A stretch of DNA of 64,000 nucleotides, taken from positions 1-64,000 of the forward strand of contig NZ_CP039892.1 of NCBI RefSeq assembly GCF_005221325.1, given 5' to 3'. This DNA is from Agrobacterium tumefaciens. GTDB taxonomy: Bacteria; Pseudomonadota; Alphaproteobacteria; Rhizobiales; Rhizobiaceae. Of the stretch, positions 16,466 to 24,967 are shown in pieces (positions within the stretch are counted from its first letter, which is position 1; every line of letters begins with the position of its first letter). Under the pieces are notes generated by a model. The model saw nothing but the letters and a program-made list of their open reading frames with translations. It made no database searches and had not been told where the DNA came from. Both the position numbers and the translations under genes were made by a program.

Positions 16466-18023
16466 TTTGCCGCCAGCGTCCAAACTCCGGATCAAAAAGG
16501 GCATATGTCGCCAGCAGCGTTGCGGAACACAAAAGGATCGTAAACCCGTCAAAAGCGTCGATTAGCAGGTATGTGACAAACAGCGCCACCACGACGGCCG
16601 TCATTCTCCAAAGGGGCAAGTGGAAGCGCTTTCCGAAACAAATGGAGCCATACAAGAATCCTACACAAGACGAGATGGCGACGAGCAGACTACTGAAATG
16701 GGTAGGCATTCTGTAGTTGAAGCCACTACCGTCATCGCCAGTCATAATCAGAACTGATGACATGTCCTCAACGAACCAGGTCAGGATGTCCTCGCCGTTG
16801 GAAGCCAGGTAGGCACTTTGAGCCTTCATGCAGATTGCGACCAGAACTCCAAGAGCAGTGCAACGGAAAATTCCTTGCATCACCCTGAAAGTGACAGCGG
16901 CGGCCACTCGCTCGAAATCGTCAGCCCGCAGCTTGGTCGTGTCTTCAATGGTCCGCAAGTCATGAAGGATCGTATGGAGCAGGATAAGCCCGGCGAACAG
17001 CAGGTAGAAGCAAATGCACATGTAAAGGTATGCAAGTCCCGAAAATACGATGGACAGAGGGACAGAAACCACATCAGGGCGGATGATCGCCAAAGTGCCC
17101 CAGCTTGTCGCGTAGTCGTCGCCGCCGTTTAGCAGTGGTATCAGATTAACTGCAATCCATTGGATAACACCCGCAAAGACCACGCATATGACGAGAACCG
17201 CCCAATACGAATAGGAATAGGCGGTTAGGTTGCGCGCCCAATCGCGTGCACTCTCCTTTTGGTCTATAGGTCCAGACAGCAGCAGGCGACCTTCGCCTTT
17301 CCAATAGATCACCAGCTCAGTCACGAGCGCGAAGAACACTGGCAACAGAACCATGAAAAGGAAGGTCCAGTTTGGCGCCCAAAGGAACCCAACTTGTTTA
17401 ACGACCCCATCCGACCGGGCGTAGGTGACGCTGTGAATGCCCAAGATATATGCCATGAAGCCGAGAGCGGAAGCGCCTGCAAAAACGGTCGCCGGTAAGT
17501 TCAAAGGCGACCCAGCCGTGAAAACCGTTTCAGAAAGCCTGCCAAGACCGAACGAGCGTTTTTCCTCGGACCCTTCACCTTGCGCCGCGTATACGATTGG
17601 CCCGGGCTCAGCTTCGTCCCTTGTGAAGTCCGGAACGCGTTGGCGAGGACCATCGGGCTTCTTAGAACCCCGACGTTTTGCGACCAACCGAGCTTGGGCG
17701 GCGGTAAGCTCCAGTTGCCACTCACTCGTCTCTAACGGATCGTCGCACCCAAAAATCCTCGCCAGCCAGCGAATATTCGGCGCGCTAACGCCCTTGTCAT
17801 TTTCTTGAAACCAAAGCTGAACCGTTCTCAGATCCACGCCTATACTGTTGGTGTCAATCTGCGAAATCGCCTCTGCCAGTAGCTCGGGAGTCCATGAACC
17901 CGAAGGGAACCCGCTACTGTCCAACGGCCGTCCTGCACCCGCAGCAGCCAGGTGCTTGAACAATTCCTTGAAATCCCGCCCATCCTTCGGAGGGGGAACA
18001 AAAAATTTCCCGTTTTTTTCCAA
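16434..18023 (-). CDS. Polytopic membrane protein with N-terminal HTH-like region (RcgA-like)
   Basis: A 529-residue protein. The soluble N-terminal part (about 1-150) holds an HTH-like stretch (VDLRTVQLWFQENDKGVSAP, then NIRWLARIFGCDDP). It is followed by about eight to ten hydrophobic helices from about residue 180 to 515. It forms an operon with the hydrolase downstream. A role in conjugation control or signal transport is possible through the RcgA/RcgR comparison, but nothing in the sequence proves it. Confidence 0.65.
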   Translation of the reverse strand: MEKNGKFFVPPPKDGRDFKELFKHLAAAGAGRPLDSSGFPSGSWTPELLAEAISQIDTNSIGVDLRTVQLWFQENDKGVSAPNIRWLARIFGCDDPLETSEWQLELTAAQARLVAKRRGSKKPDGPRQRVPDFTRDEAEPGPIVYAAQGEGSEEKRSFGLGRLSETVFTAGSPLNLPATVFAGASALGFMAYILGIHSVTYARSDGVVKQVGFLWAPNWTFLFMVLLPVFFALVTELVIYWKGEGRLLLSGPIDQKESARDWARNLTAYSYSYWAVLVICVVFAGVIQWIAVNLIPLLNGGDDYATSWGTLAIIRPDVVSVPLSIVFSGLAYLYMCICFYLLFAGLILLHTILHDLRTIEDTTKLRADDFERVAAAVTFRVMQGIFRCTALGVLVAICMKAQSAYLASNGEDILTWFVEDMSSVLIMTGDDGSGFNYRMPTHFSSLLVAISSCVGFLYGSICFGKRFHLPLWRMTAVVVALFVTYLLIDAFDGFTILLCSATLLATYALFDPEFGRWRQNDIGSNQRVS

Positions 18024-18139
18024 CGGCTTGCAAGCTCTGATTTCGTTTCGTTTCGTTGGGTTTCGTATCCTATCGTGCCTTCAATCACAAGCAATGCTCT
18101 ACCCGTGCCCGCAACTTGAACGGTGAGGCATTTCTAATC

Positions 18140-18517
18140 ATGATGTATTCTTCGTCATCTAGTTCGCAGTCATCCCGCGACTGCACTCCCAGTATTTTCG
18201 ATCACGAGCTTTCGCAAAACGCCAACCTGAGTGAAATGATCGAGCATCATATTGCCGCGCTCCGTGCGATCGCAGACGCTGCTCGCCGGATGAACAAAGG
18301 CGGAGTGATCGGAAGCGATCTGATAACAATTTCCCGGAAGGAAGCAGCCACAAGGCTGGCGATAATCAATTATAGCCCCACGTGCGACGAAGAAGAAAAC
18401 GATAAGCTGACCTACATGGCAGCCTACATCATTGCGACCGGCAAAGCCCTGACAGACCCGGAAATGAGTTCTGTTCTGGACGGATCTCGGGAGCGGAGGA
18501 CCGGCCTATCTTCCTAG
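18140..18517 (+). CDS. Hypothetical protein, paralogue of 49730-50059
   Basis: A 125-residue protein with a Ser-rich N-terminus and a helical body. The C-terminal KLTYMAAYIIATGKALTDPE resembles KLEYLAAFILSTRGPLDPME of the gene at 49730. A GTGAGG lies upstream of ATG 18140. It is divergent from the membrane-protein operon. Function unknown. Confidence 0.6.
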   Translation: MMYSSSSSSQSSRDCTPSIFDHELSQNANLSEMIEHHIAALRAIADAARRMNKGGVIGSDLITISRKEAATRLAIINYSPTCDEEENDKLTYMAAYIIATGKALTDPEMSSVLDGSRERRTGLSS

Positions 18518-18591
18518 TAGGCCATGCTCTTCCAATTCGGAGGTTGCCGGCACGCTGGTGTGCCGCTGGATGCGGCACGCAAGAGATCTCG

Positions 18592-19026
18592 TTACCAGCC
18601 TAGATCAGTCTCTACGAAATCATTGCCCTTATAGGCAATCTTGAGCCGATAGGCGCGGGCGCAAGCATAGGTGAAGCAATCGCCCAAATTGAGCTTTGCG
18701 GGATGATTGACGATCTTGCCGAACTGCTGAGCCGCATCGAGCGCCTTGGATCCAACATCGCCAGTTATCATCGCTTCCTTGGCCTCCAGGTCAGAAGTGA
18801 ACTGATCGACCATCTGGCGGGCCTTCGCTAGCATTTCAGGGGTTGCGGGCTTGTCGCGGCCTATGGCCTCCGCCATGCGCCGCGTCAGCGCCATAGCCGC
18901 CTCCATGCGAACCACTGCCGATACGTAGAATGCGCCTTCGTGCTGATCGAGCCTGTCCATCAGCTCGCCGGCGTCTTCTTCCTCGGCAAGAATGGCGACG
19001 ATGACAGATGCATCAATGAACAGCAT
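18592..19026 (-). CDS. vapC: VapC-family PIN-domain toxin
   Basis: A 144-residue PIN ribonuclease. Acidic residues sit at the expected places: FIDASVIVAIL near the start, VVRMEAAMAL at about residue 40, and LGDCFTYACARAY at about 115. Its ATG overlaps the stop of the antitoxin gene by one base, so the pair is translationally coupled. VapC toxins cleave tRNA or rRNA when freed. This is a standard plasmid-maintenance module. Confidence 0.9.
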   Translation of the reverse strand: MLFIDASVIVAILAEEEDAGELMDRLDQHEGAFYVSAVVRMEAAMALTRRMAEAIGRDKPATPEMLAKARQMVDQFTSDLEAKEAMITGDVGSKALDAAQQFGKIVNHPAKLNLGDCFTYACARAYRLKIAYKGNDFVETDLGW

Positions 19027-19271
19027 CAGTCTTCGCCCCACATTTCGTCGGTCTCGCGCTTATGGTCGCCGGGCGCGAACGGTCCCGCAGCGCGGGCCAA
19101 CTCAAGCGATTTCGATAGACGTTCGCGAATAGGCCGATTGACCTTCCGAAGCGCGATCTCGCGCCGCAGCGCCATCTTCACCGCGTCGGTCTTCGTCGTT
19201 TTCGTCAAGGTGACTAGCTCGGCCGTAAGCTTGTCCACCTCTGGATCTTTGATGAAAAGTGCCATGTCCAT
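19026..19271 (-). CDS. vapB: VapB-family antitoxin
   Basis: An antitoxin of about 80 residues. The N-terminal MALFIKDPEVDKLTAELV is the PSK/VapB opening, followed by a DNA-binding segment KTDAVKMALRREIA. Start 19271 or 19265: GAAGGA lies four or ten bases upstream. It sits within a perfect palindrome that is the likely operator. Confidence 0.9.
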   Translation of the reverse strand: MDMALFIKDPEVDKLTAELVTLTKTTKTDAVKMALRREIALRKVNRPIRERLSKSLELARAAGPFAPGDHKRETDEMWGED

Positions 19272-19311
19272 ATATCCTTCGAAGGATATAAATATATCCC
19301 AGAAAGGATAT
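19271..19311. promoter_or_regulatory. vapBC operator palindromes
   Basis: A perfect 20-base palindrome TATATCCTTCGAAGGATATA (19271-19290) overlaps the vapB start. It is followed by TATCC-N6-GGATA at about 19296-19310. Autoregulation by VapBC binding is expected for the family. Confidence 0.65.
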
Positions 19312-19329
19312 CCAATCAATGATCGGGGG

Positions 19330-19563
19330 TTATGCGGCGTCGTATTTGTTGCCTTCACCGGCCATGAGCCAAGCCGGATTGACGTCATGAATCTCGTGCA
19401 ATCTGCGAAGAAAAGCAAACGGCATTTCTGCCGCGCCGTCTTCATAGGACGCGTAGGATTCCGGCGACACGCTGAGCATCATCGCAAAGCCGGTTATAGA
19501 TTGTCCGGATTCGGCCCGCACGTTAGCAAGCCGGGACCCCATCTGTTCGGTAGTGCTTTTCAT
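19330..19563 (-). CDS. Small XRE-type helix-turn-helix protein
   Basis: A 77-residue protein. The HTH is LANVRAESGQSITGFAMMLS then VSPESYASYEDG, and it ends VNPAWLMAGEG as in phage-type regulators. GAAGGA precedes the ATG. It is transcribed toward vapBC and could help control it. Confidence 0.75.
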   Translation of the reverse strand: MKSTTEQMGSRLANVRAESGQSITGFAMMLSVSPESYASYEDGAAEMPFAFLRRLHEIHDVNPAWLMAGEGNKYDAA

Positions 19564-19666
19564 GCCTTTTTCCTTCTCTCGGGTGGGAGGGGAGTTTCGA
19601 GGGGAGGGGAAAGGGCTCCCCTCGTCCGAACCTGGGCCGCTCGATGCGGCTCGGGGTCGGCGCCCC

Positions 19667-19933
19667 TCAATTGATCGGCGCGGATCTCGTTGCCATCTTT
19701 GAGAACGCCCGCGCTATCGTGTGAAAGTCCTCTTCGTAGAGCGTTAGACGCTTATCGGTGTTGAGATGCACTGCGTCTGCCAAGTCCATTTCCTCGGCCT
19801 TGTCTGCTCCCTTCAGCGTCACGATAGCGCGGCCCTTCTGAGGTCGATCAGGATCAGCGGAGCATTCGAAATAGGTTTGAATGTCGTCCATGACATATCC
19901 AAACCCTTCAAGGGATTTTGGTTTATCGGTCAC
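19667..19933 (-). CDS. Hypothetical protein
   Basis: An 88-residue acidic protein (MTDKPKSLEGFGYVMDDIQT...) with no recognised domain. It lies at the end of a run of minus-strand plasmid genes from 22634 down. Confidence 0.55.
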   Translation of the reverse strand: MTDKPKSLEGFGYVMDDIQTYFECSADPDRPQKGRAIVTLKGADKAEEMDLADAVHLNTDKRLTLYEEDFHTIARAFSKMATRSAPIN

Positions 19934-19957
19934 TGATCGTCTCTTTCCAAAAAGTTA

Positions 19958-19982
19958 GGGCCAGTTTCGAGAAACCGGCCCT
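19958..19982 (-). terminator. Intrinsic terminator
   Basis: GGGCC-GTTTC/GAAAC-GGCCC forms a stem. On the minus strand it is followed by TAACTTTTT, so it ends transcripts of the 20007 gene. Confidence 0.6.
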
Positions 19983-20006
19983 TCAGGACAAGCATAAAAT
20001 CGATAG

Positions 20007-20312
20007 TTAGCGAACCAAGCCCAGCCGCTCGCCAACGCTCGGCGGCGTCGGCGTTCCGGCCTCCTTGGTCATGGCGACGATGGTTTCATGGCTCAAGCCG
20101 GAAACCTCGTAACCCTTGGCGCGGGCCGTCTCTATGAGGATTTCGAGGCTTGGATATTCTTCCAAGAAACCGCCCAACCAAAGGGCGCTTTCGTCGGTTT
20201 CCTCGTCTGGAAACGCCGTGAGGAAAAATGATCGCAATGGCGGATCATATCCGATAACGGCGTTTTCGTCGGTCTTGCTACTGCTTTTTACGGTGACGGT
20301 GTGACGGCTCAA
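20007..20312 (-). CDS. Hypothetical protein
   Basis: A 101-residue protein with FPDEETDESALWLGGFLEEY and LEILIETARAKGYEV. No family is recognised. The start is a TTG at 20312 with GAGAGG eight bases upstream. No in-frame ATG fits better. Confidence 0.55.
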   Translation of the reverse strand: MSRHTVTVKSSSKTDENAVIGYDPPLRSFFLTAFPDEETDESALWLGGFLEEYPSLEILIETARAKGYEVSGLSHETIVAMTKEAGTPTPPSVGERLGLVR

Positions 20313-20358
20313 TGTCGTTCCTCTCGATAACAGGGCCGCGCTTGGCGCGGCCCTCGGT

Positions 20359-20694
20359 TCACTTGAACAGCGGCATTGTCCGCTTTTTGGTGAGGTCGGC
20401 CCGGGCGGCTTCGAACTCGTAACCGTCCCAATCTTCCCAAGCTTCCCACCCTTTCGGGGTCGCGATCCCGTACCAGACGCGCACCCGTACCTTATCCCCT
20501 TCGAGATTTTCGACAATCTCGACGGTATGGGTCCCGCCCAATCCGGACGGGATATCGTAAACCTCGACGCTGCGACCGGTGGAACGTCCCGGCGCTGGCT
20601 TGCCTTCGCAGGTGTCGCATAGGTCTTCGCCTCGCGCCCCCTTCTCGCTTTCCCAAAAGCTGCCGCCGCAGCGCATGCAAATGGATTGCACCAT
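20359..20694 (-). CDS. Hypothetical protein with zinc-ribbon N-terminus
   Basis: A 111-residue protein. CMRCGG and LCDTCEG at about residues 6-28 give two CxxC pairs typical of a small zinc ribbon. The rest is unrecognised. AGGAGG precedes ATG 20694. A GC-rich hairpin lies just after the stop (20332-20354). Confidence 0.6.
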   Translation of the reverse strand: MVQSICMRCGGSFWESEKGARGEDLCDTCEGKPAPGRSTGRSVEVYDIPSGLGGTHTVEIVENLEGDKVRVRVWYGIATPKGWEAWEDWDGYEFEAARADLTKKRTMPLFK

Positions 20695-20704
20695 GGTCGG
20701 CCTC

Positions 20705-21154
20705 CTAGAACCGGAAATGAGTGAACAGGCCTTGATTGGCGCGGTGGCTGGCAAGCGCGTATGCGCAAGCCTGAGCCAGAAAATCCGCCTCCGGCTCTAT
20801 CGGCATCCGCTTTGACCGCTCAATGATATCGGCGGTCAAGTCCTCGTCGCTGGTGCCAACATGCATATTTCCGACGATCCAGCGGAGCTGCGCGACAGGA
20901 ATGCGCTCGTCATATCTGACGGGCAGGACGGAAACCGTACCCTTGCGGGTGCTGGCGGCGTCACCGGCCTCCTTGGCTTCCTTCTCGGTCGGGAAATAGG
21001 CTTTCACGTGCTGGCGGCGCTGCGCGTCCGCTGCACTCATGAATGCGCGTTCCTGTCCCTCGACGACATAGAGCGACCAATCGGCGGCATTGCCGCCGAA
21101 TGCCGGGTCTTTGTCCCCCCAAAATTCCATGACGGTGAAAATCTGCTCGGTCAT
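20705..21154 (-). CDS. Hypothetical protein
   Basis: A 149-residue protein (MTEQIFTVMEFWGDKDPAFGG...) with no recognised domain. The ATG has GAGAGG upstream. It lies in the same operon-like run as its neighbours. Confidence 0.6.
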   Translation of the reverse strand: MTEQIFTVMEFWGDKDPAFGGNAADWSLYVVEGQERAFMSAADAQRRQHVKAYFPTEKEAKEAGDAASTRKGTVSVLPVRYDERIPVAQLRWIVGNMHVGTSDEDLTADIIERSKRMPIEPEADFLAQACAYALASHRANQGLFTHFRF

Positions 21155-21181
21155 GTCAAAACCTCTCGATGATGGGAAGGG

Positions 21182-22189
21182 TCAGGCCGCAGCAGGTGCG
21201 GCGCCGGTTTTGGAAAGGACGGTTTTCGCGGCGTATCGGCCCGCCTCGTTCAGATGGCGTTGCCATACGCCTTGCGATGGCGACCAGCGGAAGCCATGCC
21301 CTTTCAAGATGCGGCGGGTTTCCTCGTCCGGCTTGCCGGGGAACACCAGTTGGATGCGTGCAGCCTCGGCGTTTTCCTTCACCTCGACCTTACCCGCCCC
21401 CGTTTCCACTTCGCTGGAACGGTCGCCGCGTTCCTTCATCTTGGACAGGTGAGAAAGCCGCTTTTGCATGCGCCGCAACTCGGCGCGGGTGTTGGTCGTG
21501 TCGAAAGAACGGCGGCGCTGCCAAGAGGTCAACGCGACGCCGCGAACAGCCCGCGCCTCGTCCATTCCGGTTTTTGCCATGACTTCAGCCAGAATTTCCG
21601 CCTCAGTCGCTCCCTTCTTTTCCATCCGGCGAATTATCACGTTCGCGGCCTTCATCCGGTCTATGGAAAGGGCCAGGGCCTCAATTCGCGATGCGATGCG
21701 CTGCAATGCCTCGGGGTCGCCGGATCGTATCGGTTCGCCGTCCGCACCATGCGGATAGGCTTTCCGCCGTACCGACTTGCGGGCGCTCTCAATGTGGGCG
21801 CTGATATCGGAATAACGGACGTCCGAAACCTTCATCCGCTTTTCGTTGCGAGCAACGGGAAAGCGGGCGGGGCCGGTAATCATCCAATTGGCGCAACGGC
21901 TCTCCGCTGCCCAATATTTGCGGGTCAGGGCAATATGCCGTGCAGCGAACGTGCCGATTTCCTCGCCGGGAATGAAGTTTGGAGCCTCGGCCCAAAGCTC
22001 CATGACGAACCGGCCGAAATCATTCAACCGCTCGGCCAGTGCTTCGATTTCCCGCAAGGCGCGGCGCTCTGGTGTGTGGGTCAACCAACTGAAATTGTGC
22101 TCGATACCCTTCGCCGCGATTTCCGCGACGAAGGTATCAGCAACAGCTGAGAAAACGCCGTCTTCGACAACTGCAAACGTGGGGCGCAT
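21182..22189 (-). CDS. Hypothetical plasmid protein with a GFRWSPSQGVWQR motif
   Basis: A 335-residue, mostly helical and basic protein. The C-terminal segment KPDEETRRILKGHGFRWSPS then GVWQRHLNEAGRYAA is shared by many plasmid-borne proteins of the DUF3560-like kind. Function is unknown; contact with nucleic acid is plausible. It begins one base after the stop of the 22191 gene. Confidence 0.65.
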   Translation of the reverse strand: MRPTFAVVEDGVFSAVADTFVAEIAAKGIEHNFSWLTHTPERRALREIEALAERLNDFGRFVMELWAEAPNFIPGEEIGTFAARHIALTRKYWAAESRCANWMITGPARFPVARNEKRMKVSDVRYSDISAHIESARKSVRRKAYPHGADGEPIRSGDPEALQRIASRIEALALSIDRMKAANVIIRRMEKKGATEAEILAEVMAKTGMDEARAVRGVALTSWQRRRSFDTTNTRAELRRMQKRLSHLSKMKERGDRSSEVETGAGKVEVKENAEAARIQLVFPGKPDEETRRILKGHGFRWSPSQGVWQRHLNEAGRYAAKTVLSKTGAAPAAA

Positions 22190-22190
22190 A

Positions 22191-22634
22191 TCAGTTCCCC
22201 CGCTTGATAACGGTCGGCGTGTGGCGCTCGATCCGGGTTTGCATGCCGACCAGCGCACCGGCCAGAATAAGACCTGCTGCGGCGTTATCGTCCATGTCGG
22301 CAAACACCGGATCAAGGACCGGCTTGCAGCATTGGAAAGCCATTGCGGCATCTTCCAAGCTGATTTGAGGAGCGGCGAAGTCCGCGCCCATAAGCACGAT
22401 CTTTCCGGCCAGCGGCTGCGGGTAACGTTTGAAAATGGAAAATTCAGTGAGGCCGTCGCGCAAACCTTCCTCGTCAGTGACAAGGCTATGGAATGTGTCG
22501 AACGGGATAACCTGCACCAGTTCGCAGCCAATGAGCGTATAGGTCTGAGCGAACGCGCTGCGCGCCTCGATCTCGACGGCCTCAATAGTCGCGGCCTTGG
22601 GGTCCAGCAGATAAACGGTTGCGGTTTTGGTCAT
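22191..22634 (-). CDS. Hypothetical protein
   Basis: A 147-residue protein (MTKTATVYLLDPKAATIEAV...) not recognised. It appears to lead the minus-strand operon that runs to 19667. AAGGG lies upstream of its ATG. Confidence 0.6.
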   Translation of the reverse strand: MTKTATVYLLDPKAATIEAVEIEARSAFAQTYTLIGCELVQVIPFDTFHSLVTDEEGLRDGLTEFSIFKRYPQPLAGKIVLMGADFAAPQISLEDAAMAFQCCKPVLDPVFADMDDNAAAGLILAGALVGMQTRIERHTPTVIKRGN

Positions 22635-22991
22635 AGTCTAGCCCTTTCTCGGTTCAGCGAAGCGGTTTTCTCGTGCCCGTCGCGGGCAGGAGCCCCGCTC
22701 CTGCTCCCGAGTTCGCGCGGAGCAGCGGGAGAGAGGGTGGCAAGGGAACAAAAACGGAGGGGGTTCACCCGCCCGAGGCGCAGCCGAAGGGGCGGCGCAA
22801 AGCGCCGATCCTGCACGAAGGAAGGACGGGGAGACCGTTTTTTTCCCTTGTGAGGGAGAGACGGGCAGCGTCCTCTTTCCCTCAACCAGACAGATGGAGA
22901 GACGCCATAGGCGTCACCGTTATTCTATTCTTAGCCCGATTGCGCCGCGCCAGCGGGCGTTCTAAGCATCGATCAGCTGGAGGACATTTCT
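22635..22991. other. Gene-free region rich in repeats
   Basis: No gene is seen in these 357 bases. The sequence is G/C-rich with several short inverted repeats (for example GCGGGCAGGAGC near CCCCGCTCCTGC) and purine tracts. It holds the promoters of the divergent genes at 22634 and 22992. Confidence 0.4.
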
Positions 22992-23393
22992 ATGACGATC
23001 GCCGCCCTTGCGCTGGCCCTTATTGCGGCCTTCCCTGTGCCCGTTTATGCCGAGATCGATGGAAATGACGGCCATAGTCTTTGCCGCGCGCGAAACGGTT
23101 CGAGCATGATGCTGGGCTACGTGATGGGATGGCTGGAAAAGCATAACGCTGATGCCGAACTGTTTGATTTGGCCGCTGGCACCATCGGCAACGCCGATGT
23201 TAGAAAGCACATCCGTTCTTACGCAGGCCAAGCAGGCGCGGCGCGCTGTATTCCTGATAACACGACAATTGAGCAGGTGACGGATGTGCTTTGCAAGTTC
23301 CTGGATAGTAACCCAGAAATGCGAGTAGAGCCGCTGAACAATCTGATGAACTATTCGCTCAGGCGCACATGGGAATGCCCGATTCCGGGGTAA
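22992..23393 (+). CDS. Rap1a/Tai-like exported protein
   Basis: A 133-residue protein with a cleavable signal peptide ending near VYAEI. The mature part follows the Rap1a/Tai pattern: an early Cys, MLGYVMGW, RCIPDNTTIEQVTDVLCKFL, then a C-terminal WECP. Members include periplasmic immunity proteins against amidase effectors, but many are plasmid proteins of unknown role. GGAGG lies seven bases before the ATG. An immunity role is inference only. Confidence 0.65.
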   Translation: MTIAALALALIAAFPVPVYAEIDGNDGHSLCRARNGSSMMLGYVMGWLEKHNADAELFDLAAGTIGNADVRKHIRSYAGQAGAARCIPDNTTIEQVTDVLCKFLDSNPEMRVEPLNNLMNYSLRRTWECPIPG

Positions 23394-23766
23394 GCTGCCC
23401 GTCCTGATACGAAAAGGCCGCCCTGCTGCTACAACAGAGCGGCCCCGCCGGCACATGGCAGGAAGGGCTAGCGACCTGACACGACCTGACTTGATGTTAC
23501 GTGCAATATGGTTCGCAAGCGCTCAAGTGTAAATGGCTGGCATGATACCAAAATGGATCAGATTTCTCAGATCGAGCGGCATCGCCGCGATGCGCAACCG
23601 ATCGTAACCCCTTGGGCTAAGACGCTTTCCAAGCGGCTTAGTGCCGCAGGCATAGAGCGGGGTCGCGAAGCGATGCGCCAAATTTAACACCAAACACTTG
23701 TTTGTGGGTTCTCATCACACACCCAATTCGGTTACACATACGCGAAGATTACAACATGGTAAGGTA
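23394..23766. other. Region upstream of the second XRE regulator
   Basis: A GGCCGC/GCGGCC hairpin near 23415-23445 is followed by TTTT on the minus strand. A weak operator-like word CCAAAATGGATCAGATTT lies at 23548-23565. ACCCAATTCGGTT at about 23721 resembles half of the same motif. The regulator may bind here. Confidence 0.35.
23553..23687 (+). CDS. Possible 44-residue basic protein
   Basis: An open frame starting MDQISQIERHRRDAQ and ending REAMRQI looks protein-like (helical, Arg-rich). It has no ribosome site, and its start overlaps the operator-like word. Weakly supported. Confidence 0.25.
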   Translation: MDQISQIERHRRDAQPIVTPWAKTLSKRLSAAGIERGREAMRQI

Positions 23767-24246
23767 ATGGCAGGTCCTTCTATTGAAAATTGGGTCGATC
23801 ATCTCGGCCTGAAAGAGATTCAAGATCCCGACATTGATAAACCGGTGTATCGCAAGCCATATAACGGCGCGGTTCCTCTCAACGCAGAAGTTGAGGACAA
23901 AATCAGCACTAGCATTCGGGTGGCTCGCGACAAGCGGTCCTTGTCTCGCTCTAAAATTGCTCCCCTGCTCGGTCTAAGCGACGCTGTTTATCAACGCTAC
24001 GAAACCAGCACTTCCCGTCTTACCGTCCTCAGATTGATCCATATTTGCGAAGTTCTGGGCGCTACCCCGGAAGAGCTACTTGCGCCGGCCGCCCCCCATC
24101 TTTGGGGCGATAATGAAGATCACTCGCGACTGATGCGCGATACCATCTCCCAAATCCGGCAGCTCGATCACGAAGGTTTGGAACAGATTTACAAGCTGCT
24201 GGCCTCGATCAATCAGAAGGCCTCGAACACGAAGGCGGACCGCTGA
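23767..24246 (+). CDS. XRE-family regulator, paralogue of 1756-2274
   Basis: A 159-residue protein aligning with the first XRE regulator: DIDKPVYRKP near residue 30, SIRVARDKRSLSRSKIAPLL then GLSDAVYQRYE as HTH, and LIHICEVLG afterwards. ATG 23767 is preceded by GGTAAGG. The two regulators may compete for the same operators or form an immunity/derepression switch; this is inference. Confidence 0.75.
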   Translation: MAGPSIENWVDHLGLKEIQDPDIDKPVYRKPYNGAVPLNAEVEDKISTSIRVARDKRSLSRSKIAPLLGLSDAVYQRYETSTSRLTVLRLIHICEVLGATPEELLAPAAPHLWGDNEDHSRLMRDTISQIRQLDHEGLEQIYKLLASINQKASNTKADR

Positions 24247-24407
24247 GATAGTGGCGCGGCGATAGCCGCGCTGCTATTTCGGTCTCAGTGAGTTGGATCG
24301 CTGTGGCCGCCTAGACCGGCCAGCTTCACGCAGGATCGCCACGTTGCCAACCACTCTCAATCCTATCGAAACCGAAGCCGCCACAGGCGTCCATAGGAAC
24401 CGGCTGC

Positions 24408-24965
24408 ATGCAGCCGCATGAAATGGTCATTGTCGCGGCCGCCGCCATTCTTGCGGCCGCTCTGCTGTTGCGACGGCTGCTGCGGCCGTCTGGCCGCGTG
24501 CGCCGTCACCGCCGCAAACAGGACCAGGCTCGCCGGGTCCTCGAAAAGATCAACACCATTCCGAACATGCCGCAGCGGCTCGCCTACCTTCGCAAGATCA
24601 ACCCGCTCACATTCGAGGAGCTTCTATTGGAAGCCTTCGAGCGGCGCGGGCACCAGGTCACGCGAAACACCCACTATACGGGCGACGGCGGCATAGATGG
24701 CGCGGTCATCATTGCCGGCGAAACATACCTCCTGCAGGCCAAACGCTACGGCAAGCACATCAACCGCGCCCATGTCGCGGCCTTCAGCGCCGTACTTGCG
24801 GCGAAACGCTGTAGCGGTATTTTCATTCACACCGGCCGCACTGGCGCCGGTGCGAAAGAGCTTGCCGGCCTCGATCGCAATCTGACGATCGTCAGCGGGC
24901 AAAGGCTGCTCGACTTTCTCAATACGGGCGATATCGAGAAATACAGCGATCACGGCAGGACCTGA
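24408..24965 (+). CDS. Membrane-anchored Mrr-type restriction endonuclease-like protein
   Basis: A 185-residue protein. A hydrophobic helix at about residues 7-24 is followed by a basic stretch. The Mrr_cat domain (about 65-175) contains LTFEELLLEAFERRGH, GDGGIDG and LLQAKRY. The Glu, Asp and QxK residues form the PD-(D/E)xK core. Such proteins cut foreign or modified DNA. The membrane anchor suggests action on entering DNA. An XRE gene follows after two bases. ATG 24408 is preferred. Confidence 0.75.
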   Translation: MQPHEMVIVAAAAILAAALLLRRLLRPSGRVRRHRRKQDQARRVLEKINTIPNMPQRLAYLRKINPLTFEELLLEAFERRGHQVTRNTHYTGDGGIDGAVIIAGETYLLQAKRYGKHINRAHVAAFSAVLAAKRCSGIFIHTGRTGAGAKELAGLDRNLTIVSGQRLLDFLNTGDIEKYSDHGRT

Positions 24966-24967
24966 AG

